This document shows positions 1 through 7,846 of a DNA stretch of 64,000 bases, in pieces; within the stretch, counting starts at the first letter, position 1; every line of letters begins with the position of its first letter. Source of the stretch: UBA11051 sp964390495 (lineage in GTDB: Bacteria > Armatimonadota > Zipacnadia > Zipacnadales > UBA11051). The translations under genes were made by a program, and so were the position numbers. The stretch lies in the NCBI GenBank assembly GCA_964390495.1, contig CAYMIN010000005.1, positions 112,755 to 176,754 on the forward strand, given 5' to 3'. The notes below the pieces were generated by a model. It did no database searches. It saw only the letters and a list, made by a program, of their open reading frames with translations, and was not told the origin of the DNA.

Positions 1-49
1 TTTTTTGTTCGAGCCAGAGAATCAGCAAACCTAGACAGGAGAGATACTA

Positions 50-754
50 ATGAAACGCCACCCATACCACGGCTTCACGCTGATTGAACTGTTGGTCGTG
101 ATCGCTATCATAGCGATCCTTGCGGCCATCCTATTTCCGGTCTTTGCCCGCGCACGCGAGAAGGCGCGGCAGACGAGCTGCTTGTCGAATGTCAAGCAGA
201 TATGTTTGAGCTTCATGATGTACGCGCAGGACTATGACGAGACCATGCCGATGGGGGTGTACGGTGATTGGCAGACCTACTGGGACACCAAGGTGGACTG
301 GAGCGGTAATGTCATCGGTGACGGCCTAATCACTCCGTACACCAAGAACCAGCAGATAGCTCAATGCCCATCCATCAAGGGCATATCATCGGACCGTCCG
401 TACAGCGGATATGCCTACAATGTCAGCTACATCGGCTGCAATCCCGCCGAAGGCGCCACACCGGCGGCCCTGGCCGAGATCAGCAAGCCCAGCGAGACGG
501 TCATGGTGGCCGATAGCGCGATCTGGTCATCGTTCACCAACGAGGTGTACGGCAACAACCTGCTGCGTGCGCCCAGCCACCCGCACACTGCTTGGGACCC
601 CGGTCCCAACGTCCATTTCCGGCACAACGGGACGGCCAATGTCGGCTATTGCGACGGCCATGCCAAAGCCACGGCCAAGCTCTACCACGTCTCCGCCAAT
701 AGTCAGTACCTAGGCCACCTCTCACAAGGTGATGAGGCCTACGATCTGGAATAG
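50..754 (+). CDS. Type II secretion-like pseudopilin with H-X9-DG C-terminus
   Basis: A 234-residue prepilin-type protein. The N-terminus has a short basic leader and the class III cleavage site G8|FTLIE with Glu at +5 of the mature protein, followed by a hydrophobic helix of about 20 residues. The run after the helix (FPVFARAREKARQ) is the form found again and again in Armatimonadota pseudopilins. Near the C-terminus H192, D202 and G203 make the H-X9-DG motif (DUF1559-like family). A prepilin peptidase would process it and it would sit in the inner membrane or an extracellular fibre. An AGGAGAG ribosome site lies just upstream of the ATG. Such proteins are usually multicopy, and no secretion-machine genes are adjacent, so the exact role is unknown. 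Confidence 0.88.
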   Translation: MKRHPYHGFTLIELLVVIAIIAILAAILFPVFARAREKARQTSCLSNVKQICLSFMMYAQDYDETMPMGVYGDWQTYWDTKVDWSGNVIGDGLITPYTKNQQIAQCPSIKGISSDRPYSGYAYNVSYIGCNPAEGATPAALAEISKPSETVMVADSAIWSSFTNEVYGNNLLRAPSHPHTAWDPGPNVHFRHNGTANVGYCDGHAKATAKLYHVSANSQYLGHLSQGDEAYDLE

Positions 755-780
755 CACCCACACGACAAGAGGGGGCACTC

Positions 781-1437
781 ATGAGCAAAGTCATCGCCTC
801 GTGGAGTGGCGGGAAGGACAGTTGCCTCGCCTGCGCTACGGCGCTGTCTCAGGGACACGACATATCCTGCTTGGTCAACTTCATCTCGCACGATTACCAG
901 AGAGTCCGCTTTCACGGCACGGAAGCCAGGCTAATCCAGTTGCAGGCCGAAGCAATCGGCATCCCGCTGCTGCAGAAGCAGACCACACCCGACGGATATG
1001 AAGATCAGTTCAAAGAAGCGGTAAGCAGCCTCATCCCTGATGGCGTAGAGGGAATGGTTTTCGGCGACATCTATCTCCAGGAGCACAAGGACTGGACCGA
1101 GAGAGTCTGCGCAGATGTGGGGATAGGGGCAATCGAGCCGCTGTGGGGGAGAGAGACGGAGGAAGTCCTCGTGGAGTTCATAGAGAGCGGCTTTGAGGCG
1201 ACGGTGATCAGTGCCAGGTGCGACCGGTTTGATGCAGAGTGGCTGGGTCGCCGCGTGGACCAGAGCTTCCTGAGCTATCTAAGGGCCAACCAGATAGATG
1301 CCTGTGGCGAGCACGGTGAGTACCACACCTTCGTCACCGGCGGCCCCATATTCAGCACAGAAATCAGGATAACTAGCAGTAGGCCGGTCAGCAGAGACGG
1401 GTACTGGCTTCTGGACACCCTCGCGTACTCGCGGTAA
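781..1437 (+). CDS. Dph6-related ATP pyrophosphatase (PP-loop family)
   Basis: A 218-residue protein of the diphthine-ammonia ligase-like family (COG2102). The PP-loop SGGKDS is at residues 9-14, and the family signature GEHGEYHT is at about residues 176-183, before a short beta-rich tail. In archaea and eukaryotes the family amidates diphthine on EF2. Bacteria lack diphthamide, so the substrate here is unknown, although ATP-dependent amidation or adenylation is likely. The start has a GAGGGGG ribosome site about 6 nt upstream and follows the pseudopilin stop by 26 bp, so the two may be co-transcribed, but no functional link is obvious. Length is normal for the family. Confidence 0.8.
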   Translation: MSKVIASWSGGKDSCLACATALSQGHDISCLVNFISHDYQRVRFHGTEARLIQLQAEAIGIPLLQKQTTPDGYEDQFKEAVSSLIPDGVEGMVFGDIYLQEHKDWTERVCADVGIGAIEPLWGRETEEVLVEFIESGFEATVISARCDRFDAEWLGRRVDQSFLSYLRANQIDACGEHGEYHTFVTGGPIFSTEIRITSSRPVSRDGYWLLDTLAYSR

Positions 1438-1561
1438 CGCTCTCCGGTATATCACATCTCTCGGGCTCTTAAGCCGCTGCGTTGCCGAAACCCGTTTGCC
1501 CGGCAAGCTGGGCTGAGCCTCGCTGTTGGCGCAGAATGGCGGCTAAGGGGCAAACTAGTAC
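1438..1561. other. Intergenic stretch before groESL promoter
   Basis: About 120 bp between the Dph6-like gene and the groES promoter. I see no terminator with a T-run, no ORF with a ribosome site and no repeat. Confidence 0.4.
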
Positions 1562-1589
1562 TTGACTTTCTGAGCTGATGCAGTATAAT
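1562..1589 (+). promoter_or_regulatory. Sigma70-type promoter of groESL
   Basis: The -35 hexamer TTGACT (1562-1567) and a perfect -10 TATAAT (1584-1589) are separated by 16 bp. Transcription should begin near 1596, just ahead of the CIRCE operator, leaving a leader of about 120 nt before groES. Confidence 0.85.
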
Positions 1590-1602
1590 AGCGTAGCGTG
1601 AT

Positions 1603-1629
1603 TTAGCACTCTAGCCCATAGAGTGCTAA
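1603..1629 (+). promoter_or_regulatory. CIRCE operator (HrcA binding site)
   Basis: A perfect inverted repeat TTAGCACTC-N9-GAGTGCTAA, identical to the CIRCE consensus, lies immediately downstream of the groESL -10 box. HrcA repressor binding here would block transcription until heat shock lowers HrcA activity. hrcA itself is not in the window. Confidence 0.97.
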
Positions 1630-1717
1630 ACGGTCTGTGGCCTTTGTCGCTCAACAGGCCGATCTTGCTTGCGCGATGGAATACGAGTAGAATCTCTGTC
1701 AAGGTGGTGTATTGTGA

Positions 1718-2002
1718 ATGCTACAACCGCTTAATGACCGGGTACTAGTTCAGCCGCTGGAGGCCGAGGAGAAAAGCGCCGGCGGCATCATCCTGCCCGA
1801 AACCGCTCAGGAAGCCCCCCGCCAGGGCAAGGTCATTGCCATCGGGCCGGGCAAGCTGCTGGATGCCGGCGAACGCCAGGAAATGAGTGTCAAGGTGGGC
1901 GACGTCGTCGTCTATACCGAATACGGCGGCACCCAGGTGAAGGTTGAGGGTGAGGAGTATCTTCTGATTGACGAAAGCTCGATACTCGCGGTAAAAGAAT
2001 AA
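1718..2002 (+). CDS. groES: Co-chaperonin GroES
   Basis: A 94-residue 10-kDa co-chaperonin that caps the GroEL ring and controls folding-chamber release. The N-terminal LQPLNDRVLV strand, the mobile-loop segment EEKSAGGIILPETAQE at about residues 17-32, and the GDVVVYTEYGG motif are all present. The ATG at 1718 is preceded by an in-frame TGA at 1715, so no upstream start is possible, and AAGGTGGT at 1701-1708 serves as ribosome site. The gene sits between the CIRCE element and groEL and forms the usual groES-groEL operon with a 78-bp spacer. Expression should be heat-induced through HrcA. Confidence 0.98.
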   Translation: MLQPLNDRVLVQPLEAEEKSAGGIILPETAQEAPRQGKVIAIGPGKLLDAGERQEMSVKVGDVVVYTEYGGTQVKVEGEEYLLIDESSILAVKE

Positions 2003-2080
2003 CTGCCGGACGGCAGCCAAATCCGACTGCCGGCCGCAGCGACAGCCGCTGGCAGTTCGACCGAAAGGAGAATTAGCTAG

Positions 2081-3709
2081 ATGGCACCCAAGAAACTTGC
2101 ATACGATCAGGAGGCCAGACAGGCTTTATTGCGGGGCGTGGACAGTGTCGCCGATGCTACCAAGGTGACGCTGGGCCCCAAAGGCCGCAATGTGGTACTC
2201 GAGAAGAGCTGGGGATCGCCCACTATCACCAAAGATGGTGTTACGGTCGCCAAAGAAATTGAGCTGGAAGACGAGTATGAAAACATGGGCGCCCAGCTCT
2301 GCAAGGAGGTAGCATCCAAAACCAATGACGATACCGGTGACGGCACGACCACTGCTACCGTGCTGGCGCAGGCCATCGTTCAGCAAGGCATGCGCAATGT
2401 GGTCGCCGGTGCCAACCCGATGCTCATCAAGCAGGGCATCGAGATGGCTACCCAGGCCGCCGTTGATTTCATCAAGGACATGGCTCAGCCGCTTGAGGGC
2501 CGCGATGACATCGCCAATGTGGCCGGCATTGCCGGTAATGACCCCGCCATCGGCGAACTGATCGCCGAGGCAATGGATACGGTCGGCAAAGACGGCGTTA
2601 TCACCGTCGAAGAGTCCAAGGTCGGCATGACCGAGATGGAAGTCGTCGAGGGGATGCAGTTTAACAAGGGCTACATCTCGCCGTACTTCGTTACAGACGC
2701 CGAGAACATGGAATGTGTGCTGGAGAAGCCCTACATCCTCATCTACGAGAAGAAGATCTCCTCAGCGGCTGACCTGGTGCCAGTGCTCGAGAAAGTTGCC
2801 AGCGCCGGCAGGCCATTGTTGATCATCGCTGAGGACGTGGAGGCCGAAGCGCTGGCTACCATGGTCGTCAACAAGTTACGCGGCACCATCCAGGGCTGCG
2901 CTGTCAAAGCGCCTGGTTTTGGCGATCGCCGCAAGCGCAATCTTGAGGACATCGCAGCTCTCACCGGCGGCAGCTTCATCTCTGAAGACCTGGGCATCAA
3001 GATGGAAAACGTCGAACTTGAGGACCTCGGTACCGCCGAGCGCGTGAGCATTGACAAGGACGACACCACTATCGTTCAAGGCGGCGGCTCGCAGGACGAC
3101 ATCAACGGCCGCATCGCCCAGATCCGCGCCGAAATTGGGAAGACCGATTCCGACTATGACCGCGAGAAGCTCGAAGAGCGTCTTGCCAAGCTCGCCGGCG
3201 GTGTCGCGGTCATCAAGGTGGGCGCCGCCACCGAGACCGAACTCAAGGAACTCAAGCATCGCTTCGAGGATGCCCTCTCTGCCGCCCGTTCCGGCCTTGA
3301 GGAAGGTATCGTGCCCGGCGGCGGGGTTGCTCTGCTGCGGGCTGCCGCGGTGCTTGACGACCTCGAGGCTGAAGGCGATGTGGCTGCTGGTATCCGCATC
3401 GTCAGGCAGGCCTTGCGCGCCCCCACCCGGCAGATCGCAGTCAATGCCGGCTACGAGGGCGGCGTGGTCGCCGAGAAGATACTCGGCTACAAGTCCCACA
3501 AGTACGGCTTCAACGCCGCCACCGAACGTTTCGAGGACCTGGTGACCGCCGGTGTCACCGATCCGGCCAAGGTGGTTCGCGCGGCGCTGGAGAATGCCGC
3601 CAGTATTGGCGCTCTGGTGCTCACGACCGAGGCGCTGGTGGCCGAGATTCCACGGGAAGCGCCGGCCGGACCTCCCGGTGGAATGCCGCCCGGCGGCGAC
3701 ATGTACTAG
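2081..3709 (+). CDS. groEL: Chaperonin GroEL (Hsp60)
   Basis: A 542-residue chaperonin subunit of normal length. It has the N-terminal VTLGPKGRNVVLEKSWG and GDGTTTATVLAQ nucleotide-binding segments, the apical-domain region in the middle, and EEGIVPGGGVALL near residue 410. The C-terminus ends in the short Gly/Met-rich tail (GGMPPGGDMY) typical of canonical folding-chamber GroELs. It forms tetradecameric rings that fold cytosolic proteins with GroES and ATP. GAAAGGAG at 2063-2070 is the ribosome site for the ATG. It is the second and last gene of the operon, followed 51 bp later by a strong terminator hairpin. No oddities seen. Confidence 0.98.
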   Translation: MAPKKLAYDQEARQALLRGVDSVADATKVTLGPKGRNVVLEKSWGSPTITKDGVTVAKEIELEDEYENMGAQLCKEVASKTNDDTGDGTTTATVLAQAIVQQGMRNVVAGANPMLIKQGIEMATQAAVDFIKDMAQPLEGRDDIANVAGIAGNDPAIGELIAEAMDTVGKDGVITVEESKVGMTEMEVVEGMQFNKGYISPYFVTDAENMECVLEKPYILIYEKKISSAADLVPVLEKVASAGRPLLIIAEDVEAEALATMVVNKLRGTIQGCAVKAPGFGDRRKRNLEDIAALTGGSFISEDLGIKMENVELEDLGTAERVSIDKDDTTIVQGGGSQDDINGRIAQIRAEIGKTDSDYDREKLEERLAKLAGGVAVIKVGAATETELKELKHRFEDALSAARSGLEEGIVPGGGVALLRAAAVLDDLEAEGDVAAGIRIVRQALRAPTRQIAVNAGYEGGVVAEKILGYKSHKYGFNAATERFEDLVTAGVTDPAKVVRAALENAASIGALVLTTEALVAEIPREAPAGPPGGMPPGGDMY

Positions 3710-3760
3710 ACCCTGATTGGCCCGAACGTCTGGGCCAGATGCAGGTTGATATACACGAAG

Positions 3761-3788
3761 AGGGACGCCGATGCCGGCGTCCCTTTTC
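3761..3788 (+). terminator. Rho-independent terminator of groESL
   Basis: A perfect 10-bp stem, AGGGACGCCG (3761-3770) paired with CGGCGTCCCT (3775-3784), with a 4-nt loop and a following T-run (TTTT to 3787). It lies 51 bp after the groEL stop, on the correct strand. Confidence 0.9.
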
Positions 3789-3829
3789 CATTCCATGACC
3801 GCAGTAAGTACCTGGCAGCGCTTGACAAG

Positions 3830-6202
3830 CTACCAAACAACCACGGCCAAGACCTCGTCAGCGGTGAAGCTGACCCGCTCCTGGCCGGCTTCGCCCTCGA
3901 CGGCGATGCTGTGCGCCTGATGCCCCGGGACGTAAAGCTGTACCTGTCTGCTTGCCCCTGGTACAGACGCTGTCACCTTTCCGATCGGGCCCTCGAAGCC
4001 GACTAGGGCAAGCGCCGAGCGGCCGTCACTGCTGAGCCTACGGAAGGCCCCGATACCGCTCTGGCCCGCGACCTGCGGCGCTACCAGCTTCAGCACGTCC
4101 TCAGGGAACTGCCGCTCGTCTTCGCGGCACAGCACGGTCCCGCGTCCGGTGACGTGCTGGCCGGGCGCACTCACGTTTTCCCCCAGGGCGGCCGCCAGGG
4201 CGCTCCGGCTACGCCAGCGTCCGTACTCGTCCGCCCAGCCGGTACTGGGACTGATCAGCAGTCGGCCGCCTGCGCGCACCCAGCTTGCCAGTTTCTCGGC
4301 GCTGGCTTGCCGCAGACACATCGCCGGCGCGCAGATCACCGACAGCCCCTCCAGGTCCTCATCCGGACAGCCGCGCGGCTCCCACAGCCCGCGCACCGCC
4401 ACGCCTTTGCCGAGAAGCTCCTGCAACCACCGCTGCGGCATCAGTCTGCCGTAGAGATCGCGCGTCTCCGGCGAAAACAGCAGCCCAACCTCGGCCGCAT
4501 CCTTAGCGCCGCCCAGCAATTCCGCATGCTCGCTCCAGAACGCCATGTACTCCGTCAGCACCGCTTTGGACGGCTGGTTCGCCTCGCCCGTAAATCCATA
4601 GAAGACGATCCAGGGGTTAGCGCCTGCGCCGACAGTGGCGGCACAAATGCTCCGGATTCGGTCGGGCGGCTTCAGCTTCTGGAAATCCTTCTCCTCGAAG
4701 GTGCCGATGTAGTTCCACAGCGGCCTGCCCTGGGCCAGGGCTCGTCCCAGCGTCATCTTCGCCGCCATCCCGGCCCCGTCCAGGTTCCGCGACTCCGCCA
4801 GGACTGCGTCCTCATGCTCGTACTGGCGGTCAATGGCGAGAAGCCAGCTTCCGTACAGGTACTGCGTATTGGCCAGTACCACCATATCGGGATTGCTCCG
4901 GCGCAACTCGGCACGGTGTGCCTCCATAACCTGTGCCCAGACGCGCTTGCGCCAGGCCAGCCATAGCCCCCACAGCGGCTCATGCTCATTTTCCGGTATC
5001 GTGATTTGCGCCGCCGTCAGTCCCAGGATTTCGCCTAGCTGCTCCGGAGTGAACCGCTTCAGGACATACTCCTTGAATTGCCGCTGGCAGCTTTCGCAGT
5101 AGCAGGTTGGCTTGCTGGCCTCGCTGAGCATGAATTCATTATTGTCCAGCATCACGGCATCGGCGTGGAACTTGCGGGCCAAATCAGCAGTGTACTGGAG
5201 CGTGTACTCCAGCGCCCCGCTCGAAGGGCACAGCCACGGGTTGCCATAGGTCTTGATGACGCCACCCTCGGCATCCCGCATTGACCACTCCGGATGCTCC
5301 TTGAATACCTGACCGAACTGCCACGTCGGGGCGTGCCCGCAGTGCATCACGGAGCTGTACATGATGAACTTCATGCCCGCCGCGCGGTAGGCTGCAAGGG
5401 CGCCGGCGAATTGCTCATCGCTGATGCCCTCCTGCATTCTGGCCTCGCCCACCGTGATAGCATTGTGCGCATCCGGCGGCAGCATGATGATCGCATCAAA
5501 GCCGAAGTCGTTGGCGAAGCGGGGCGCCCACTGTGGGGCTGCCTCAATCGCGAGGGTCTGGGTACGGCCCCAGGGCTGGACGATGCTGGCCGCCTGGGTC
5601 CACTGGCCGCGCACTTCTCCGGCCGGTAGTGGCAGTTCCGGCGGGTACTCACGGTAACTATGCCCCAGGGGATTGAGCGGCAGCAGTACTTGCTCGTGCC
5701 CATTGCATATCAACTTGAGGCCGCCGATTTTGACGGTAACCGCGAAGTTGGACACGGCCCGCTTGTCATACAGGCGCACGGAGAGTTGGCGCTGGCCCTG
5801 GCCGGCGGGCATGACAACTTCGGCGCGCTGCACCATCGCAGCACCGGCCACGTCCTGCTCCCAGCAGACTTCGCCGTCCAGCAGGACTTGCACGAAGTGG
5901 TAGCCGGCTGTCGGTCCGGAGAAGTCGTCGCCGCAGTACAGCACAAGCCGGCAGGGGGCTTCCGGGAACTCGACGATGGTCGTCCATTCGGCGAACCAGC
6001 CGGGCTCGGACCAGGTCTGGCGGGGGAAGCTCAGCTCCAGCGTTTCGCCCACCATGCCCTCTGTCGGCAGCAGCATCTCACCGCGAGCTGTGGTGAAGCC
6101 CTCGCCGTGGGTCTGCGCCTGCCACTCAGCGCCCCACGCATGCCTCATGCTCAGACCTCCCGCGCACAGCAGCAGGCAAGTGACGACCTCAAGCCTCATC
6201 AT
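3830..6202 (-). CDS. Secreted GH42/GHL6-like glycosyl hydrolase
   Basis: A 790-residue exported protein. The start at 6202 (first of two ATGs) has a GGGAGAG ribosome site and gives a signal peptide with a hydrophobic core (VVTCLLLCAGGLSM) ending near HAWGA. Residues about 20-200 look like a beta-sandwich. A TIM-barrel region follows, with FGFDAIIMLPPDA, FHADAVMLDNNEF and a Cys cluster CYCESC as in GH42-like and GHL6 hydrolases. The last ~250 residues resemble the beta-galactosidase trimerisation (glutamine amidotransferase-like) domain and a C-terminal beta domain. Likely role: cleavage of an extracellular or periplasmic glycan; substrate unknown. It is convergent with groESL and shares its 3' region with the groEL terminator. 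Family assignment is from motif pattern only. Confidence 0.7.
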   Translation of the reverse strand: MMRLEVVTCLLLCAGGLSMRHAWGAEWQAQTHGEGFTTARGEMLLPTEGMVGETLELSFPRQTWSEPGWFAEWTTIVEFPEAPCRLVLYCGDDFSGPTAGYHFVQVLLDGEVCWEQDVAGAAMVQRAEVVMPAGQGQRQLSVRLYDKRAVSNFAVTVKIGGLKLICNGHEQVLLPLNPLGHSYREYPPELPLPAGEVRGQWTQAASIVQPWGRTQTLAIEAAPQWAPRFANDFGFDAIIMLPPDAHNAITVGEARMQEGISDEQFAGALAAYRAAGMKFIMYSSVMHCGHAPTWQFGQVFKEHPEWSMRDAEGGVIKTYGNPWLCPSSGALEYTLQYTADLARKFHADAVMLDNNEFMLSEASKPTCYCESCQRQFKEYVLKRFTPEQLGEILGLTAAQITIPENEHEPLWGLWLAWRKRVWAQVMEAHRAELRRSNPDMVVLANTQYLYGSWLLAIDRQYEHEDAVLAESRNLDGAGMAAKMTLGRALAQGRPLWNYIGTFEEKDFQKLKPPDRIRSICAATVGAGANPWIVFYGFTGEANQPSKAVLTEYMAFWSEHAELLGGAKDAAEVGLLFSPETRDLYGRLMPQRWLQELLGKGVAVRGLWEPRGCPDEDLEGLSVICAPAMCLRQASAEKLASWVRAGGRLLISPSTGWADEYGRWRSRSALAAALGENVSAPGQHVTGRGTVLCREDERQFPEDVLKLVAPQVAGQSGIGAFRRLSSDGRSALALVGFEGPIGKVTASVPGASRQVQLYVPGHQAHSIAVEGEAGQERVSFTADEVLAVVVW

Positions 6203-6264
6203 GCCGCAACTCTCCCGCTTGGCGTTTGAACCTGTCCGCCGAAATCGCACCTAGCCCGAACAAC

Positions 6265-6319
6265 TCACAAGACGCGTAGCTCGGCCTGCCCTGAGCTTGT
6301 CGAAGGGCAGGTGAGAATG
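6265..6319. repeat. 55-bp direct repeat, left copy, flanking the assembly gap
   Basis: Identical base for base to 6420-6474 and abutting the N-run directly. It contains the palindrome CCTGCCCT-N11-AGGGCAGG at 6285-6311. Exact 55-bp identity at both contig ends fits a k-mer overlap left by a de Bruijn assembler. Confidence 0.9.
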
Positions 6320-6419
6320 NNNNNNNNNNNNNNNNNNNNNNNNNNNNNNNNNNNNNNNNNNNNNNNNNNNNNNNNNNNNNNNNNNNNNNNNNNNNNNNNN
6401 NNNNNNNNNNNNNNNNNNN
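6320..6419. other. Assembly gap of exactly 100 N
   Basis: One hundred consecutive Ns, a conventional placeholder length. True missing length is unknown and may be zero, or even negative given the identical flanks. It lies upstream of the glycosidase that starts at 6202, so that gene's promoter may be hidden here. Confidence 0.97.
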
Positions 6420-6474
6420 TCACAAGACGCGTAGCTCGGCCTGCCCTGAGCTTGTCGAAGGGCAGGTGAGAATG
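6420..6474. repeat. 55-bp direct repeat, right copy, flanking the assembly gap
   Basis: Second copy of the 55-bp sequence at 6265-6319. The palindrome (arms CCTGCCCT and AGGGCAGG) is at 6440-6466. The TGTCGAAGGGC/GCCCTTCGACA-type core is a REP-like element seen in intergenic regions of many bacteria. Confidence 0.9.
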
Positions 6475-6488
6475 CGCACGCATTCTCA
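6467..6488 (-). terminator. Possible terminator hairpin after the DegT-family gene
   Basis: A perfect inverted repeat TGAGAATGCG-CA-CGCATTCTCA located 36 bp past the stop codon at 6525 (minus-strand gene). No T-run follows, so it may instead be part of the neighbouring palindromic repeat. Confidence 0.35.
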
Positions 6489-6524
6489 GCTTCCAGCCCG
6501 AGGTCGTGGCTATATGGGTGTCGT

Positions 6525-7772
6525 TCAGTCCGGCGTTTCGTCCTTCAACTCCTCGATGTTCTCGGCGACTTTCTGAATCGCTGTGCCGATGTCGCGGACG
6601 GCCTGCTCGTCGCTGAGCAGCCAGCTCTGGTGGACGCTGATGATGACATTATCAATCAGGTCGCGCGCCTGCGGGAACTCCTGGCTGGCGTAGTCAATCT
6701 TGCGTCCGTAGAAGCGGGCCTTATCGCGCTCGCGCAGAGGACCGGCCAGCAGCGGCATTTGAGTGAGCAGTTCGGCGTATCCGAAGCCCAGGCCCGTACC
6801 CTCGGCGCGCACCGCCTTGGCGAAGACGTTACGGTGGATGCCTCCGGCCGCCTCCTGGTCGTAGTGCATCACGTAGGCCAGGTAGCTGCGGGCTGTCACC
6901 TGCTCGGGAAACTGCAGGGGCTTGACCATCGGCACGTCGGCCAGCAGCTCGTCGAGTATCCGGGCACTTGCGTTGCGCTTGGCGATTAGGTCATGGACCT
7001 TGGTCAGTTGCACGCGGCAGACTGCGGCGACGAATTCAGCCATCCGGTAGTTGGAGCCGGTGACGGCGTAGTCGTGCTCGCAGCCCTCGAAGGTGCTGCC
7101 GAATTGGCGGTAGGACTGGCAGAGGTCGCGGAGCTCCTTGTCATCGGTGAGGATGGCACCGCCGTCGCCGGAGGTCATCGTCTTGGCCCCGTGGAAGCTC
7201 AGCGAGCCGACATCACCGATGGTTCCCAGCTTCTTACCGCGCCATTCCGAGCCTTGGGCCTGCGCCACGTCCTCCAGCAGCAGGAGATCGTACTTGTCCG
7301 CGAGCTCGACCATCGCATCCACATCACAGGGCACGCCGTACAGGCTCACCGCCATGATCGCCTTGGTATTGTCGTTGATATTGGCTTCGACCTGAACGGG
7401 ATCGAGGGCCAGGTTATGTTGGGTGATGTCGGCAAACACCGGTATCGCCTGCGCCAGCAGGACTGAAAGCGGACAGGCTATGAAGGTCATCGGCGGCATG
7501 ATGACCTCGTCACCTGGACCGACACCGGCGGCCTTCAGGGCAATCGCCATCGTCTCGGTGCCGTTGATGGTGCACAAGGCGTACTTGCAGCCCATCCATT
7601 CGGCCAGTTCCTCCTCCAGCTTCAGGCCCTCTTCGCCGATGCCGTACTGCCCGGTGCCGCTGTCAATCACCCGGCACAGCGCTTCCTTCTCCCGATCGTC
7701 CCAGGCGGGCCATTTCGAGTTCGGGCCTTCCGTGCGTACCGGCTTACCACCGTACAAAGCTAACTTACTCAT
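6525..7772 (-). CDS. DegT/DnrJ/EryC1/StrS-family PLP aminotransferase
   Basis: A 415-residue aminotransferase of the sugar-nucleotide (AHBA synthase-like) family. The start at 7772 follows a GGAGGA ribosome site and gives the usual N-terminus MSKLALYGGKPVR. The chain continues with GTETMAIALKAAGVGPGDEV, the PLP-ring Asp region LLEDVAQAQG, and the Schiff-base lysine in SFHGAKTMTSGDGG. Family members transaminate keto-sugars (often UDP-linked) for surface polysaccharides or antibiotics, or act on cyclitols; the substrate cannot be read from sequence. It is 74 bp downstream of ispDF on the same strand and may be co-transcribed with it, though no pathway link is evident. C-terminus is complete. 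Confidence 0.88.
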   Translation of the reverse strand: MSKLALYGGKPVRTEGPNSKWPAWDDREKEALCRVIDSGTGQYGIGEEGLKLEEELAEWMGCKYALCTINGTETMAIALKAAGVGPGDEVIMPPMTFIACPLSVLLAQAIPVFADITQHNLALDPVQVEANINDNTKAIMAVSLYGVPCDVDAMVELADKYDLLLLEDVAQAQGSEWRGKKLGTIGDVGSLSFHGAKTMTSGDGGAILTDDKELRDLCQSYRQFGSTFEGCEHDYAVTGSNYRMAEFVAAVCRVQLTKVHDLIAKRNASARILDELLADVPMVKPLQFPEQVTARSYLAYVMHYDQEAAGGIHRNVFAKAVRAEGTGLGFGYAELLTQMPLLAGPLRERDKARFYGRKIDYASQEFPQARDLIDNVIISVHQSWLLSDEQAVRDIGTAIQKVAENIEELKDETPD

Positions 7773-7846
7773 CTGCGTCCTCCGTTTAGTGTTTGTCGCA
7801 ACCGACGCGGCATCGCGCATCCGCGTATTCGAGACGGTCGCCTGAG

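Noticed and set aside
2876..3796. 306-codon minus-strand frame over groEL
   Set aside because: Antisense shadow that is common in high-GC groEL genes.
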